Positions 1 to 11,556 are shown, counted from the stretch's first letter. The stretch: DNA of 64,000 nt from Chytriomyces cf. hyalinus JEL632 (GCA_025435555.1 JAIWWG010000076.1:106823-170822); one strand, 5' to 3'. The notes: generated by a model not told the origin, from the sequence alone. A program made the numbers and translations.

Positions 1-973
1 GGATTTGAGGTATTGTCTTATTTCTTAGAATTTGATTTGTTGTTTGTTTCGATTGCGGAGGGGTACTGACTTGATTATACTCAGAACAATCTCAACGACT
101 CGAAAGAAAAATGCGGCTTGTTTGAGAAACAATACGCAGAAACAACCCTGCTTCTCGATGATCTGAGACGAGGAACAGAAGTCCTAATCAAGCTCTTCCG
201 AGCCGCAAAACTGCCGAGCACATTGCCGAAAGCGCCCCCGAACCCGGAAACAACCGACGCAGCAGGCGAAGTCACAATCAATTCGGGCGATGATGACGAA
301 AACCCAACTGAAGAAGACGGCCAAGAAGAAGGCGAAGAAGTGGAAAAAACACCAAAACCGGAACGTTTAACAGCCTCCGCGAAAGCGCGCGCAGAATTTG
401 CACAGGCAACAGACGCACTGCTGGGATCCCACGGAGTCACTGACACAAACTTGCTCGCTTGTCTCGGCCTTGTCGAGCACAAAACCAACGAACTTCTTAC
501 GTTGCATTACGTCTTTAACAACCCCAAAAAGACGTCTGCGGGAGAAGATAAAGGGGACGGCATGCAACCTGCCGTTGCGATTCCTGTTAATGGAGTTGGC
601 GGTTTGCTTGGTCAAGGTCCGCTGGCTGCAATAGGAAACTTGACTATCGTCGCGCCTAGCACTGGGTATTTTTATTTTTGTTTTTGCTGTGTGATTTACG
701 AGTGAGATTTGAACTGTGCGTGTACAACAGCGACGACCACGACTCGGACGACAACATATCCGATGAAGACGACAGACCACTCACGCGAGAAGAGCTTACG
801 CAAAAAACTCTCCGAGGGGTAACAGCTTTTTTCGCGTTTGTTTCGAAAGCCGCAACGTTTCTCAGTTCCCATTTTTTTCTACTTTTTTCTACTTTTTTTC
901 GCAGCTGTCAAAGCGGGAGAAAATGGCGGGCGCACCAAAAACAACCACCAAAAAGAAGCGAAAGGCCGCCTAA
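1..973 (+). CDS. Outer dynein arm docking complex protein, ODAD1/CCDC63 (DC2)-like, 5' partial
   Basis: This is the C-terminal part of a coiled-coil protein that anchors outer dynein arms to the doublet microtubules of motile flagella. The gene enters from the left edge. The supported exons are about 1-9, 85-665, 731-818 and 905-973, joined by GT-AG introns. The recognisable block is a run reading GVTDTNLLACLGLVEHKTNE followed by LL. It matches the conserved C-terminal block of CCDC114/CCDC63 proteins (V-T-D-x-N-L ... G-I-E-x-K-T-N-D-L-L). An acidic DDHDSDDNISDEDD stretch and a lysine-rich tail ending KKKRKAA follow, and the stop is TAA. An acidic linker (about residues 60-85 of the visible part) is low complexity. 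The family is found only in flagellated lineages, which fits a zoosporic fungus. Most of the protein lies outside the window, so DC2 versus a paralog cannot be decided. Confidence 0.75.
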
Positions 974-1149
974 AAATCTTTTATTTTAATTTAATTTCAG
1001 TTCCGAGAACTGAAATTAAAATAAAAGAAAAAGTGTTGAAGGTGTTGCCAAAAGTGTGTTTCAGCCGTGTTTCAAACAAAAATGCTCAACAAAATAAATA
1101 TAAATTGACCACAAAAAAGTCCAGAAAAAAAGAAACAAAAAAAAAAAAG

Positions 1150-1984
1150 ATGGGCTGCTTCACACCTCTCACGGTGAAGGCCAAAGCCTTTATGCAAAAG
1201 ATGAAGGGCGCCCTCAACAAGAAGAAATCTGCCGCAGCAAGAAGCACACCTCCAGCTACCGTTGCTCCGCCAGCAGTGACACTGCCGTCAACTGCGGATA
1301 CTGCTGTGGCCCCACCAGCTGTCCCGGAGAAGGATGCAGTGAATGCAGGCAGCGTTCCTGTGGAGGTTCCAATCATTATCGTTAGCGAACATGTGCAGTC
1401 GGAAGCGCCAAAGGCGGTTGCGGAAGTCTCCTCCGAACCTGAAACGTCACTATACGGAGCGGACCTTTCGAAAATGGTACACTTTCCTTCTCTTCAACCA
1501 GGTAGCATTCGACACTCATGTACGTAAACAGACTTCAGAATCGGTGGCTTTCGAAGTTGTCGAAGCGCAGCGGCTGATGGCGGCGAAATATGGCGTGGCA
1601 ATTGTTCCCACACAACCAATTTCTGAAATGTACACCACCAAGGCAGTCAATTCTGAAAAAACAACAGAGTTTCCTGCAACTGTGGGACAAATGTACCCTG
1701 TGCAGTCATTCTATGCTACTCCAACAAAGACTGCCGAACCTGTTGTGGCCAAAGTTCCGGCAAAAACAGCACAGCCAACAGCCAGCAACGATATCAAAGT
1801 GGAAAAGACAGCTTCCAAGAAGTCGTCAGACAAGAAGAAGGATTTCCTGCCCCTGTGCTCAGCAGACCTGACAGCACTCGAAGGCGAGGTGGTAGCGTTC
1901 GCCGAAGTCCAGGCAGCGCTCGCATTCCGAGACTACTCCCGTGTATTGAATGCACAGAATCCGTTTCAAAATGCATCGTTTTGA
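1150..1984 (+). CDS. Uncharacterised protein with MGC N-terminus (possible myristoylation/palmitoylation)
   Basis: I do not recognise this gene. The first ATG at 1150 gives MGCFTPLTVKAKAFMQKMKG, with glycine 2 and cysteine 3 placed as in N-myristoylated and palmitoylated proteins, followed by a basic amphipathic stretch. A Pro/Ala-rich linker (TPPATVAPPAVTLP) comes next. The C-terminal half is in another frame and contains VAFDTHVRKQTSESVAFEVV, an EAQRLMAAKYGVAIVP segment, a Lys-rich patch and LTALEGEVVAFAEVQAALAF. An intron must join the halves. The simplest junction is a 25-nt intron at 1477-1501 (ATG|gtacac...accag). A 76-nt alternative starts at 1426 with a weak gtctcc donor; both keep the frame. 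The stop is TGA at 1982-1984. Membrane attachment is inferred from the N-terminus only. The gene sits between the flagellar gene and the three tandem paralogs and resembles neither. Confidence 0.6.
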
Positions 1985-2080
1985 CTTACTAGCCTCTCTG
2001 ATTTTATTTTATTTGGTAAACTTAGTTTTGCGAAAAGAAAAACTGTTGTGATTTTGCAGTGACAACTCGTGTTGCATTTT

Positions 2081-3331
2081 TCATGAAATCTCGGACGAGA
2101 CCTGTTTTTGTATACACATTGAAAAGAGGGGGTCAATCTTGTGTAGCAGGCCGACAGCCCGTTTCATCCGCTCCTGGCACGAATACACAGCGTCCAGCTT
2201 CTTTCTCGCGACACTTCTGCCGATAGCATCCAAAAGAACAGTGCGCGTGACTGGGACAGGCGGATCCACAGTTTGGACCCGGACATTATCCCACCAGACA
2301 TTCTTTACTTCTTGCTTCTTGCCGTGTGATTTGTATTCAAAATGGACGGGATCCACACGTCGCCGCTCAGTGATTTGAAACGGAAGCATTTTGATGTGCG
2401 ACTTTCGATCATGCGATACTTGAAGCTGCTCCCTGAGGTCATACGCGTACTTTTCCCTCCTGGTCTCACTGAAATGCACCTGAGCAGTGTGAAGCGATCT
2501 TTCCAGATGTTGCTCTTGCTCTTTGTAGCGCTTGAATGAAAAGTCATAGACTTGCGGTGGAACCAGCGCCCAATGGATACCAGCTGCTGTTTGTGGGTTG
2601 AGTTTATTGTTCTCAATTGCTGGCTCATGCCGTGTGTCAAAGCTGAAAGGCTTCGGAGTCGTTGCCTTTTTGGGCACTGGAATGATGGGTTTGAATTCGA
2701 GGCTTCTTGGCTTCCTGATGCTGGCTTTAAATGCAGGTGGTACTGGCGGGGGTGGTGGTGTTGGTGGTGTTGGTGGTTTCGGCGGATTCGGCGGTGCCTG
2801 GGGTTTGACAATTTTTTTGGTGGACTTTGGAATGTGCACTGGCGTCGGTTTCGCGGGTATCACAAACTGCTCCTGCTTGCGTGGAGCAATCAAGAGTTGA
2901 AGATCTAGCACTTCCAGAACCGGAACTGAGACTTGTTCGACCTCCTCAGGAGTTGCGAACCGCAGTTTCGGAGGCAGGAACGGGAACCCCGCTTGAACCA
3001 ACATGCTAATCATGGCATCGACTTCCTTCCTAATTCCGCATGATATCATTTGGTTTCGTAGCGTTAACAGAGCCGCGTTTACCGCGTCAATTGGGTCGTG
3101 CTCGGGAGGCAGTGTCGCCATGTTGCTGTCGTTGCTGTCAAACACGGACGCAACAGTGTTTAACGCAAGTGTTGCGAGGAGCGCCTTTGCTTTCATCATG
3201 ACCTCATAGATACGCTCTTGCGCGTCTTCAGGGAGGGACTCTAGCATCGAGATTGCCTCGCGAAGGTGCTCTGCATCTTCGTCGTCGTGGCTGTCACTGG
3301 CGTCGTCTACGAGACAGCTGAGGGAGTCCAT
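2081..3331 (-). CDS. Member 1 of a tandem three-gene family of unknown function (416 aa)
   Basis: This is an intronless open frame of 416 codons, starting MDSLSCLVDDAS and ending with TGA. I do not recognise the family. The N-terminal ~60 residues carry AISMLESLPEDAQERIYEVM followed by KAKALLATLALN, which is shared with the next two genes on the same strand. The C-terminal ~80 residues hold a WW pair preceded by a basic stretch (KKQEVKNVWW), then a helix-like region (SVARKKLDAVYSCQERMKRA) that matches the tails of the two paralogs more weakly. The middle is proline-rich, with runs such as PNPPKPPTPPTPPPPP, and Lys-rich. No signal peptide or membrane segment is visible. Shared ends with divergent low-complexity middles suggest a scaffold or adaptor; that is inference. 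Confidence 0.75.
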   Translation of the reverse strand: MDSLSCLVDDASDSHDDEDAEHLREAISMLESLPEDAQERIYEVMMKAKALLATLALNTVASVFDSNDSNMATLPPEHDPIDAVNAALLTLRNQMISCGIRKEVDAMISMLVQAGFPFLPPKLRFATPEEVEQVSVPVLEVLDLQLLIAPRKQEQFVIPAKPTPVHIPKSTKKIVKPQAPPNPPKPPTPPTPPPPPVPPAFKASIRKPRSLEFKPIIPVPKKATTPKPFSFDTRHEPAIENNKLNPQTAAGIHWALVPPQVYDFSFKRYKEQEQHLERSLHTAQVHFSETRREKYAYDLREQLQVSHDRKSHIKMLPFQITERRRVDPVHFEYKSHGKKQEVKNVWWDNVRVQTVDPPVPVTRTVLLDAIGRSVARKKLDAVYSCQERMKRAVGLLHKIDPLFSMCIQKQVSSEIS

Positions 3332-3390
3332 TGTTCACAAGTTTGGTCCAAACCCATTGTTCTCCAAACAACAAAACAAAAATCATGAAG

Positions 3391-4440
3391 TTAATTGCGG
3401 TACACTTTGGGACGCGTAAAGATGCTCAAATCACGTGATGAGATTTTCATGAGTTGGATTGCTGCTTGGATGCGGTCTTCTTGTTTGAGGAATTCCCGCC
3501 TGTCGCGGTCAAGTACTTGTTGACACATGTGCTGCATAAAGTCGCTGCGGTCTTGTGGGAGGTCCATTTGTTTTTCGATGACAGGAAGTGGGGTCCACCA
3601 GGTGTCTTTGCGTTGTTGCCGCTTTCGCCAGTCTGTGTGAACAAAGTAGTCATCTGATGGATCCTTCTTTTTTTGGAGCGGGAACGGGGAAATGACAGGT
3701 TTCAGACATGTTGGTGACTTTGCTGGTAGGAGGTAGCTTTCATTTTCCAGTGCAGATTCTGTGCAGCAGGTGGTTTCAAGTGGACTCTTTTCAACAATGC
3801 GGCGCTTCTGACGTCGGACTGGTTGTTCTTTGATCTTGGGCGGAGGAATATCTTTCTCCTTCGACAGCTTGGATGTACGAACGGCGGAAGCAGGCTTTTC
3901 GTTTGTTTTCATAACTGGGGTGACTTCTTCCAGAGTTGGTATTGATGCATCGGCCGTTTGATTTTGCTGGTTTTTCGTCTTCAAGGGTTTCCTTTTCTTT
4001 TTGACAGGTTTCTGCGACGCGTTTTTGATTTCATCGATACGCTTGCTGCCGAGTAAAGTTTCGACAACATCCACAGGTTGAGAGGATACTGCCGATAGTA
4101 CTTCAAGCCCAACGCTTGAAAGTAGAGCCAGCATCGTGTTTGCGTGCTCAGTAAGTCCATACTCAACAAGCCGGTTCCTCACCGCGGCAATCGACTGGAG
4201 AAGCAGCTCATTCATTGTACCGTCCATGTCTGCTTCTAACTTGTTCATATTCGGGTCCGCCATGTCCAAGCTCAACGCGCTCAAGTCAAACGCCCTGTTC
4301 AGCCGGTTCAGTGCCATGGTGGCCAGCAGCTCTTGCGCATCGTTCAACAGGCTTTTGAATTGGTGTTGTTGGTCGTCGGGTAAACTGTTGAGGACATCAA
4401 TGATGATTGCCAGGCCTTGCGACTCTTTGCTATCTTCCAT
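3391..4440 (-). CDS. Member 2 of the tandem three-gene family (about 350 aa)
   Basis: The start is taken at the second ATG (4440), giving MEDSKESQGLAIIIDVLNSL. It aligns with the MEGFIDDSKEAQ start of member 3; an upstream in-frame ATG would add 11 residues. The N-terminal block continues PDDQQHQFKSLLNDAQELLA and TMALNRLNRAFD. The C-terminal block is RKRQQRKDTWWTPLP, then QVLDRDRREFLKQEDRIQAA and IQLMKIS, closely matching member 3 (QQKKDTWW; VVDKDRKAIRNKETRIRASF). The centre is basic and Lys/Pro-rich with nuclear-localisation-like clusters (KKKRKPLK, RRQKRRIV). No introns are needed and the stop is TAA. Only 59 bp separates it from member 1 and 60 bp from member 3, so the three form a tight head-to-tail array. 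Confidence 0.75.
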   Translation of the reverse strand: MEDSKESQGLAIIIDVLNSLPDDQQHQFKSLLNDAQELLATMALNRLNRAFDLSALSLDMADPNMNKLEADMDGTMNELLLQSIAAVRNRLVEYGLTEHANTMLALLSSVGLEVLSAVSSQPVDVVETLLGSKRIDEIKNASQKPVKKKRKPLKTKNQQNQTADASIPTLEEVTPVMKTNEKPASAVRTSKLSKEKDIPPPKIKEQPVRRQKRRIVEKSPLETTCCTESALENESYLLPAKSPTCLKPVISPFPLQKKKDPSDDYFVHTDWRKRQQRKDTWWTPLPVIEKQMDLPQDRSDFMQHMCQQVLDRDRREFLKQEDRIQAAIQLMKISSRDLSIFTRPKVYRN

Positions 4441-4500
4441 TTTTTCTGTTAACCGTTTTCTGGAATGTTGCAAAAAAGGTTCAACTCATTCACAATAAAT

Positions 4501-7500
4501 TCAACCATATAATTTCAAAAACGCGTCCGAGTTTGGAGAATTGGAAGATGCATGCATCAGTAACAATTGGAAACTGGCTCTAATCCTCGTTTCTTTGTTT
4601 CGAATCGCTTTTCGATCTTTATCGACAACAGCTTTTGCGATTGTTTGAAGCTGGTTTGATTTGCTGTTGTTGCAACCCAAACTTGCGAGAGATTTTGGAT
4701 GGATTGAGAGCCACCATGTGTCCTTCTTTTGTTGAGGTTTGCCATGTGAGACTGCGTGTCTGGTTTTGCGTGGACGGTGATTGTGTGGGATTGAAATTGC
4801 TGGTAGGAAAGATGCTGGAGTGGCGCTCGCTGTAAAGTGGGGAACGTGGTCACGTAGAAGCGATGCTCCTTCTAGTGTCAAGTTCGGATAGTGGTGAAGC
4901 ATTACCGGTCCACGCATGTGCGATCGAAGGAGGTTTTCATTTGTTTTGTGCGCATAATGATTGGTGGGATACGCTCTTTCATGACTAGACATGAAGGAAA
5001 TATGCTCTCTTTGAATGCCCATGTCGGGCTGTGATTCATGATCGGTGGAATAAGGTTCAGACAGATCCACAAGCCAATCTTCCTCTCCAACGTCTTGCGG
5101 CACTATCCGCTGTTGGATCTCAGCGATATAAGGCTGCGTGATGTGTTGAATCAACGATACTGCTGATGAACTTGAATGCGGAATTGTTTGAAAATCTGCA
5201 TCAGGTTTTGGCAACATCCTGTTGCGAGTCCCAACAGACCCAGAAATGAAATCCGTCATTCCATTCAACGCATTCAAGCTTCTCCTCTCAATCGGCGGCA
5301 ACTCATACTTTCTCTCAGATCGGGATGTGGACACCAGTGTGTCGGCGCTACGTGTGGAATCAGGGCCTACAACGCGAGGGAAGGGCAAGGACTTGCACTT
5401 GCCAGAATCAGTCGTGGCCGTATTTTCTGAATATTTAGTTGGATTTGATAATGGTCTCTTTGAATGATGTGCTTGGGGGTTCATTGATGGTGATTGAATG
5501 TTTGCCACGCTACTTTTCAGGGATTTCCGAGGGTGTATAGCTGAATGCGCAACAGCGTCGTCAGATGACAACTGCAGATTCGAATGCTGCACAGATCCTA
5601 ATGGTATCGAGTCTGGCACTGCTATGGATGAACTTGATGCAGCCACCATTGCTGACGGGAATTGCTCCAAAGTCACTGCACGAGGTACTTTGACGGTGAA
5701 ATGATCCAGAGTTGGGTGTAAATCTTTCAAACTGCTCTTCTTGTTCGTTTCCAATAGATCCAAAGTCAACTCTTGCTTGATCCCGTCCGTCTCCTCTTTC
5801 TGCAGATCGATTTCGATCGTTGCATCTGGCGTTTTCACTTTTGCAAGCGCATTTTCAAGATTCGCAGCGACCAAAGCATGGTTGATAAACACGTCCGCCA
5901 TGCTTGTCTGAGTGGTGGAAGAAAGCACGGCATCTTGGTTGGTATCTACCGGACTACTTTTCTGAGGAGGCTCGCTTTGCTGCTCGTTGATTGGATCCAC
6001 AAGCGATACAACATCCCCTGCATAAGACTCTGTCTGATCATTATCATTCGGAACTTGAGTGTTATGCATGTTGTGCTCTGACAGATTCAAATCCAAAATC
6101 GGATTTAAAATTGGAACTTGGCTTTTCAAATGCAAAGACTCAGTTTCCTGGTCTTGCAGGCAAAGACTTTCACTCAGTTCGTCTTTATCCAATTGGGTAT
6201 CGGTGCCAGATTCAGGTGATGCGAAAACATTGACGTTGTCGTTTTGAACCAAATCATCGTAAAGAGGCGCGCGGGAACCTAAATCACCAGCAGATTCCCC
6301 AGCAGGGGCATTGAATGTGTTATTGTCATTGCTGCTGTTTGTGTTGTTGGATTCGGTCTCACTCTTTCGTGAACCGTTTCTTGAATCAATTCGAGTTGGA
6401 AGACTGCTTCGATCAAACGTTTCCCCATCCTTTGTTCCACCTTCAGTAGTTTGACTTCTTGCATGGAACAGATGCTCCTCGAGTGACTTTTTGCCGAGAA
6501 TTGCGTCTGCTGTGGCTGATTTCCGTTTTCGGATTTTGAATGCGGCTTTCGTGTCTTCTGTTTGACCAGCGGCTGAAAGAGGTTGATCCTCTAAGGGATG
6601 AATAGAACCAGTTGCGTCTGGCTTAGAAAACTCATCCGCTCGAAAGTTCGCCGAATCTTTCCGAAACGATCGACGAGCTTTCGAATGCGGGAAAGGTTGG
6701 GTCGGATCATAATGACTGGATTCATGCATAATGTTTCCGTTGGATTGCTTGTGTAAAGCTTCTTCAGATTCGTGCAGAACCTGGTGCGCCAGGGTCCCAG
6801 CCCCAGAATGAGCCAGCACAGAGGAATCTTCAGGTACCACTAAAACAGGCGCTACATGATGAATCCCCAAAGGTGTTCGAAGTGGTCTAGCCTCAGGAAT
6901 GTGGGGTTCGGGTTTGTGTGTGCGTTTTTTCGCATGGCTTTTTGGTTTCAGCACGTTGACCACGATAGGCTCAGGAGGTGCAACGGGTTCCTTAATTTCA
7001 ACGGGTGTGGCGATTGTTTCTAACGGTGGAGCGACGGTTATTTCGACTGGAGTTTCGATTCTTGGTGGTGCTCCGATTGTCATAAGCCGCCGTTCTTCCT
7101 CAACAACGGGTTCTTGGATTGGACTCGGGGGTGCAGCCACCTCAGCGGGTGGTAGAGACGTCTCGATTGAAATACCAACGGACGCCAACAACTTCAACAC
7201 TTGATCGGCTTCCTGCAGATACCCGCCATGAACTAAACTATCGCACACTGCCATCACAGACTGAATCAACAGCTGTGTCATGGCAGGGTCATTCACAGCT
7301 TCAGCATCTGAATCAGCAGGTACGGCAAACATTGCGTCAGTATCATCGCCACCATCCTTATCATCGTCAAAGTTGAAGGCCATGTTGATTTTGTTGAGAG
7401 CCATTGTCAGAAGCAATTCTTTGGCTTCTTGGATGAGGTGGTGGAACTGAACACTTGTTGACTAGAAGAGGGAGTAGCATTAGCATGATGAGGATGGTGT

Positions 7501-7608
7501 CTGTTGGCAGAATGCAATGAGCACCTCATCTTCCGGCAGGTTCTCGAGCATCTCAATGACGACAGCCAGCACCTGCGCCTCTTTGCTGTCATCGATGAAG
7601 CCTTCCAT
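4501..7608 (-). CDS. Member 3 of the tandem three-gene family (about 1,000 aa, one intron)
   Basis: This is the longest member. Exon 1 (7525-7608) encodes MEGFIDDSKEAQVLAVVIEM followed by LENLPEDE. An intron at 7462-7524 (63 nt, gtgctc...ctctag, with a gctaat branch-like motif) leads to exon 2 (4501-7461) with QFHHLIQEAKELLLTMALNK. The exon junction falls inside the N-terminal motif shared with members 1 and 2, which supports the splice. The central ~750 residues are Ser/Asn/Gln-rich, acidic and probably disordered. The C-terminus has GKPQQKKDTWWLSIHP and then AKAVVDKDRKAIRNKETRIR before TGA. I do not recognise the family. The start codon lies 128 bp from the divergent IPI1 start, so the two genes probably share a promoter region. 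Confidence 0.75.
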
Positions 7609-7736
7609 GCCCGTGTTTGTTGGTACTTTGATTTGAGACGCGTTTTTGCAAGTGTTTTCAGTGATTGGTGCTGTTGAACAAAGGGCAGCGGATGACTATC
7701 CTTTTCTTTTTGTTTTTGTTTTTTATTTTATTTAAA

Positions 7737-10700
7737 ATGGCCAAAAAGAAGGAGAAGGACTTCAAGGCAAAAACTCTCTCTCTCTGCCTCCCTATCTCTC
7801 CGTCTCTCCTCACACGCTTTCCTCACAGAAAAAGAGACTCAAGGTTGGAGGGCTGAAGGACCAAGGCAATGAAACAAACGTGTCCTTCAAGTCCAAGACC
7901 ATCGTAGTTCCTTCGCAGTCCGTGGCCGACCACGACACGGACAATACATCAGACGCAAACTTGAAGCGCAACTTGGACCTCAGGAACACGCTTTCCATGC
8001 TGTCGCACTTTTCGGCCCCAAACAGAAAAGGTTCGAAACGAAACAGCAACTTGCGAGAATGCGATTCGAAAGTCTGATTTCTTTGCCCCTTCAGATGCGC
8101 TTGCTCGATTGAAGTATCTTGTTTCAGACGAATGGAGGATTGTGGTGCTGCACATGAACCAGGTCATCAGTGCAGTTGCGCCATTGCTGCTTGACAGGGA
8201 ATTTGAAGTGCGACGAGCGCTTGTTCAGTTTGCGAAAGTGTTGGTGAAGTTGATTCCATCGGTGCAGTGTTGATCATTCCTTGGAGAAAGCTGGTTCAAG
8301 TATAATGCTCACGAAACCAAATGTTCTTTTTTGTCTCAGACGTTTCTCCTTCCATTTGTGCCTGTCGTTGTCACGTACTCATGCTCGGCCATGAACCATA
8401 TCGTGAATGAGATTCGATTCGATGCAGTTCGGTTTATGAACGTATGGATTGACGTGTTTCCAGAATCGTTTGCCGCGAGTGCCAGCCAAGTGAGATAGTT
8501 TTTAACATCGAAATGTGCGCAAAAGCTAACAAAAGAACGTGTCCCATCAGATTATCCAAAACTACATGTCACTGCTGAATTTGAAAAAGCAGAAAGTATC
8601 GGGTGAGTGCATCTGTCTCGCTTCTCGCGCATTTCAAATCTGCATACTGAATGCATGCTATGATCAGGGAAGGATCAATACATCAAAAAATCTAAAGATG
8701 CGATGATGGACAGTGTAAGTTTCTAATTGAAAACGCGTTTCGAAAACTAACGCGAATTACGCTTTCCAGGACCAATTGACAGTGCTTAGCAGCTTGAATC
8801 AGTTGCTGCGGCTTTCTGGTCAGAACTCACCAATCGCGCAATCGACGTTAGTGCTGTTCTTTTTTTTTTTTTTTTTTTTTTTTATGTGCATAATGTGTAT
8901 TCACCTGCCTTGACGCGCCCAGTCAACCATCGATGCATTCTTTATACTTTCGACACGTGAGCAAGACTTTCGAAACACCAAAAATTGCGAATCTAAACGC
9001 TGGATCTTAACATTTGCAGGACATCACTGGCACAAGGAACGTTGGTCGATGGGCGCAAAAAGCAAACTGGAAGCTCGATATTTTCAGCATACCCATTGGT
9101 GGAACGACCGCTTCACAACCAGCATCAGGTCGTATTGAATTGAGTTTGGGAGAAACGACGGTTTCGGCGAAACCTGCAGCTGTTGTGTGGGGACCCAAGG
9201 TGAGTTAGCAATCATTCTTTTCATCGAAATCAAATCGGAAAATTAACATGAAAATTTAGGATTATTTGGAAGCGATTGTTCCAGCCTGCACAGATGTGTG
9301 GCTTGAAGCGTCACCACTGGTTCTCTCTGGTGTAATGATCAATGAAAACTCTGCGCTCGAAAAACTGCATTTGGCAATGAGCATCCTGCATCAATCTTTA
9401 CTAAGCAATATTGAGGTACGCGCGCGGTGGAGGCACTTTTTCTTTGATTGCTTACGCGTTTTTTGTAACCGACAGTGTTTGTCTGAATCTGAGAGAAAAA
9501 GTATGATTCAATCATTTGCAAAGCATATTCTTGTTTCATTTCCGTACGGACACAACGCCGTCGGTATTAAAACTGAAAACGTGAGTCTTTTACGAAAACG
9601 TTAAACAAATGTGTCGTCTTAATGCCTGTAACAAACGCAGTGTGAACGAATCCTTCAAGAAATGAGCATCAAAACGTGCGAAATTGTTTCATTGTTCCAA
9701 AAGGAACTGTTGCTCTCGGCACAGCAGGATGAGAATTGGGAGGAAGCCATGTATGAATACATGTTTAAAACTCTGGGTGCTAAGGTGCGTCATTTTATCA
9801 AAAGTCTCATAACTTGGTCAAGAGCTGACTTTGGAAAAAAATGACAACCAGGGTGATCTTTTGCCGCTGCAGTCGCTCAAGATGATTTTCCCACTATGCG
9901 CGTCGACGATCAAAGACTCTCCTCGTGGGTCTGATTTGATTGAGGTTTCCACATTTTTCGAGTCATTGCGTTTAGGCCACACTAATATGCAAGCCAACGC
10001 AGGTACTCGTTCGGAAACACAAAGAAACACCACCGAAAACAGCCATGTGGGTCGAAATGTTCCATTTTATCCGACGCGCATTTTCGGTAACAAATCAAGT
10101 TTGCCTCAACTGTGTTTATCTGTATCTGACTGTTGTCAACACTTTTGACAGCGAATTAATCCTGATGTGAATGATAAAGTCAAGTCTGAGTGGATTTCGT
10201 ACCTCCCAAGAGCATTGTGGAGTCTGAGCGCGTCGAATGCATCCGTCAGCAAGGTTTGTCTTTCATTGGCGTTTGTTGATGAAAGCAGCCAACTGATTTA
10301 ACTGTTTCCTGCAGGATATTCTCTGCTATTTGTCCGAAGTCTTGCGCAGCGTGTCACAGCAGACTGAAGTATCGATGGTGATTCTCGCGGTTGTTAGTTT
10401 CCATCTTTATTCTAACGCATGATTCAAGCTTATCAACAGCAACATCCTGAATGGCTTGGTTCCTTTCTTTCATGTCGTTACTCCACAGAAAGGTATCCTC
10501 ATGTGTGTTGAATTGTACTGGGCGGCTCTAAAACATTTGCATGAACATCATCAAGGTCCAATCTATGGTCCATTCTTGCTCCTTCCAGTAGAGTGCCAGA
10601 AATCTGCGGTAGAGCTTTTATTCTACCTTCCCGTATGGTCTCCAAAGCTTCTGAATGCACTGGCAAGCTGTCTGACATGTAAGTCTCGCTCAGTCAAACA

Positions 10701-11556
10701 GAGCCAGATGTATATGTCGCTTACTTCAATCAAAATAGGTCCTGCCATGGAAGTCGCAATATCATCAAGAGCACTTGAAATTACAATCGAGCGTCAAAAC
10801 CATGGCGCGACCCGATTAGACTGGGACGCATTTTATGGACTCATTTTCACCGTCGGAATCACTGGCATGACATCTTCCGCTGCTTCCTCGATTGAAAAGC
10901 AAAGCAATCTGTTATCCTATGCAGACTTGGTTGATGCAGTGTCGGAAGACATGAGCGGTGGTTTGCTTGAAAAATGTGAAGCTGTGAAAACGAGGGAGGT
11001 GGAGTTTATTCAAAGGCGTGTGTATCTTGCGCAAATGTCTTCTCGTGCATTGTTGCAGCATATATCGAATTCTTTGGATGCGTTGCGGTTTTTGTTTGAC
11101 GCGTTTGAGGCTCTTCAGGTTTTTATGTGTGCTTGAATCTATACGTTTGATATGCTGATTATTTAACCAGGACAATTTCAAAACTCTCGACTCGTATATC
11201 GGATTATGCACTGTGATTTTTTCGATTGTGGGACACGGGGTTGTGTTGCATTCTGAAGATGTAGATCGTGTGCTTGTCAAGTCGTTGCCGCGTCTTTGCA
11301 GTGCGGGGTTACTGATGGCTTTGAAGCAGAGTAGCGAAAATTATGAGCTGTTCAAGGTGGGTGATGTATTTCGTGAACAGAAAATGTATCCACGTGTGTT
11401 GATTCTTTGGAAAAGTTGTGCGCAGATGCGACTGTGAAGGTGCTTGCTTGCATTAAACCAGCGAAACATGAGTTTATCGGGATCATGAGGGATGCTGTGC
11501 CATCCCTGTCTCAGGTTCAGCGGGAAAGGGTCCACATGATTTTAGGGCGAATTTAG
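7737..11556 (+). CDS. IPI1: IPI1/TEX10-like component of the Rix1 complex (pre-60S ribosome assembly)
   Basis: Rix1-complex proteins drive late nucleolar/nucleoplasmic maturation of the large ribosomal subunit. The N-terminus MAKKKEKDFK joined to KKRLKVGGLKD and SFKSKTIVVPSQ matches the TEX10/IPI1 signature (a basic start, then KLKVGK and a FKTKTIxxP motif). It is followed by HEAT-like helices, for example LMLSHF, EWRIVVLHMNQVISAVAPLL and EFEVRRALVQFAK. The gene has many introns (about 17 exons). Well-placed exons include 7737-7766, 7829-8030, 8095-8261, 8340-8489, 8551-8602, 8668-8714, 9020-9199 and 9260-9415. The first intron appears to use a GC donor (7767). The donor near 10.05 kb is ambiguous because the exon after 10152 needs phase 0. 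The last exon ends SLSQVQRERVHMILGRI with TAG at 11554-11556, convergent with H2A 88 bp away. Confidence 0.8.
8860..8883. repeat. Poly-T tract (24 T) inside an IPI1 intron
   Basis: An uninterrupted run of 24 thymines lies in the intron between the exons ending at 8846 and starting at 8923. It is probably slippage-prone, and the exact length may vary between assemblies. Confidence 0.8.

Noticed and set aside
5176-6233. Plus-strand frames opposite the third tandem paralog
   Set aside because: They are shadows of the long minus-strand coding region, with no family motifs and unlikely composition.
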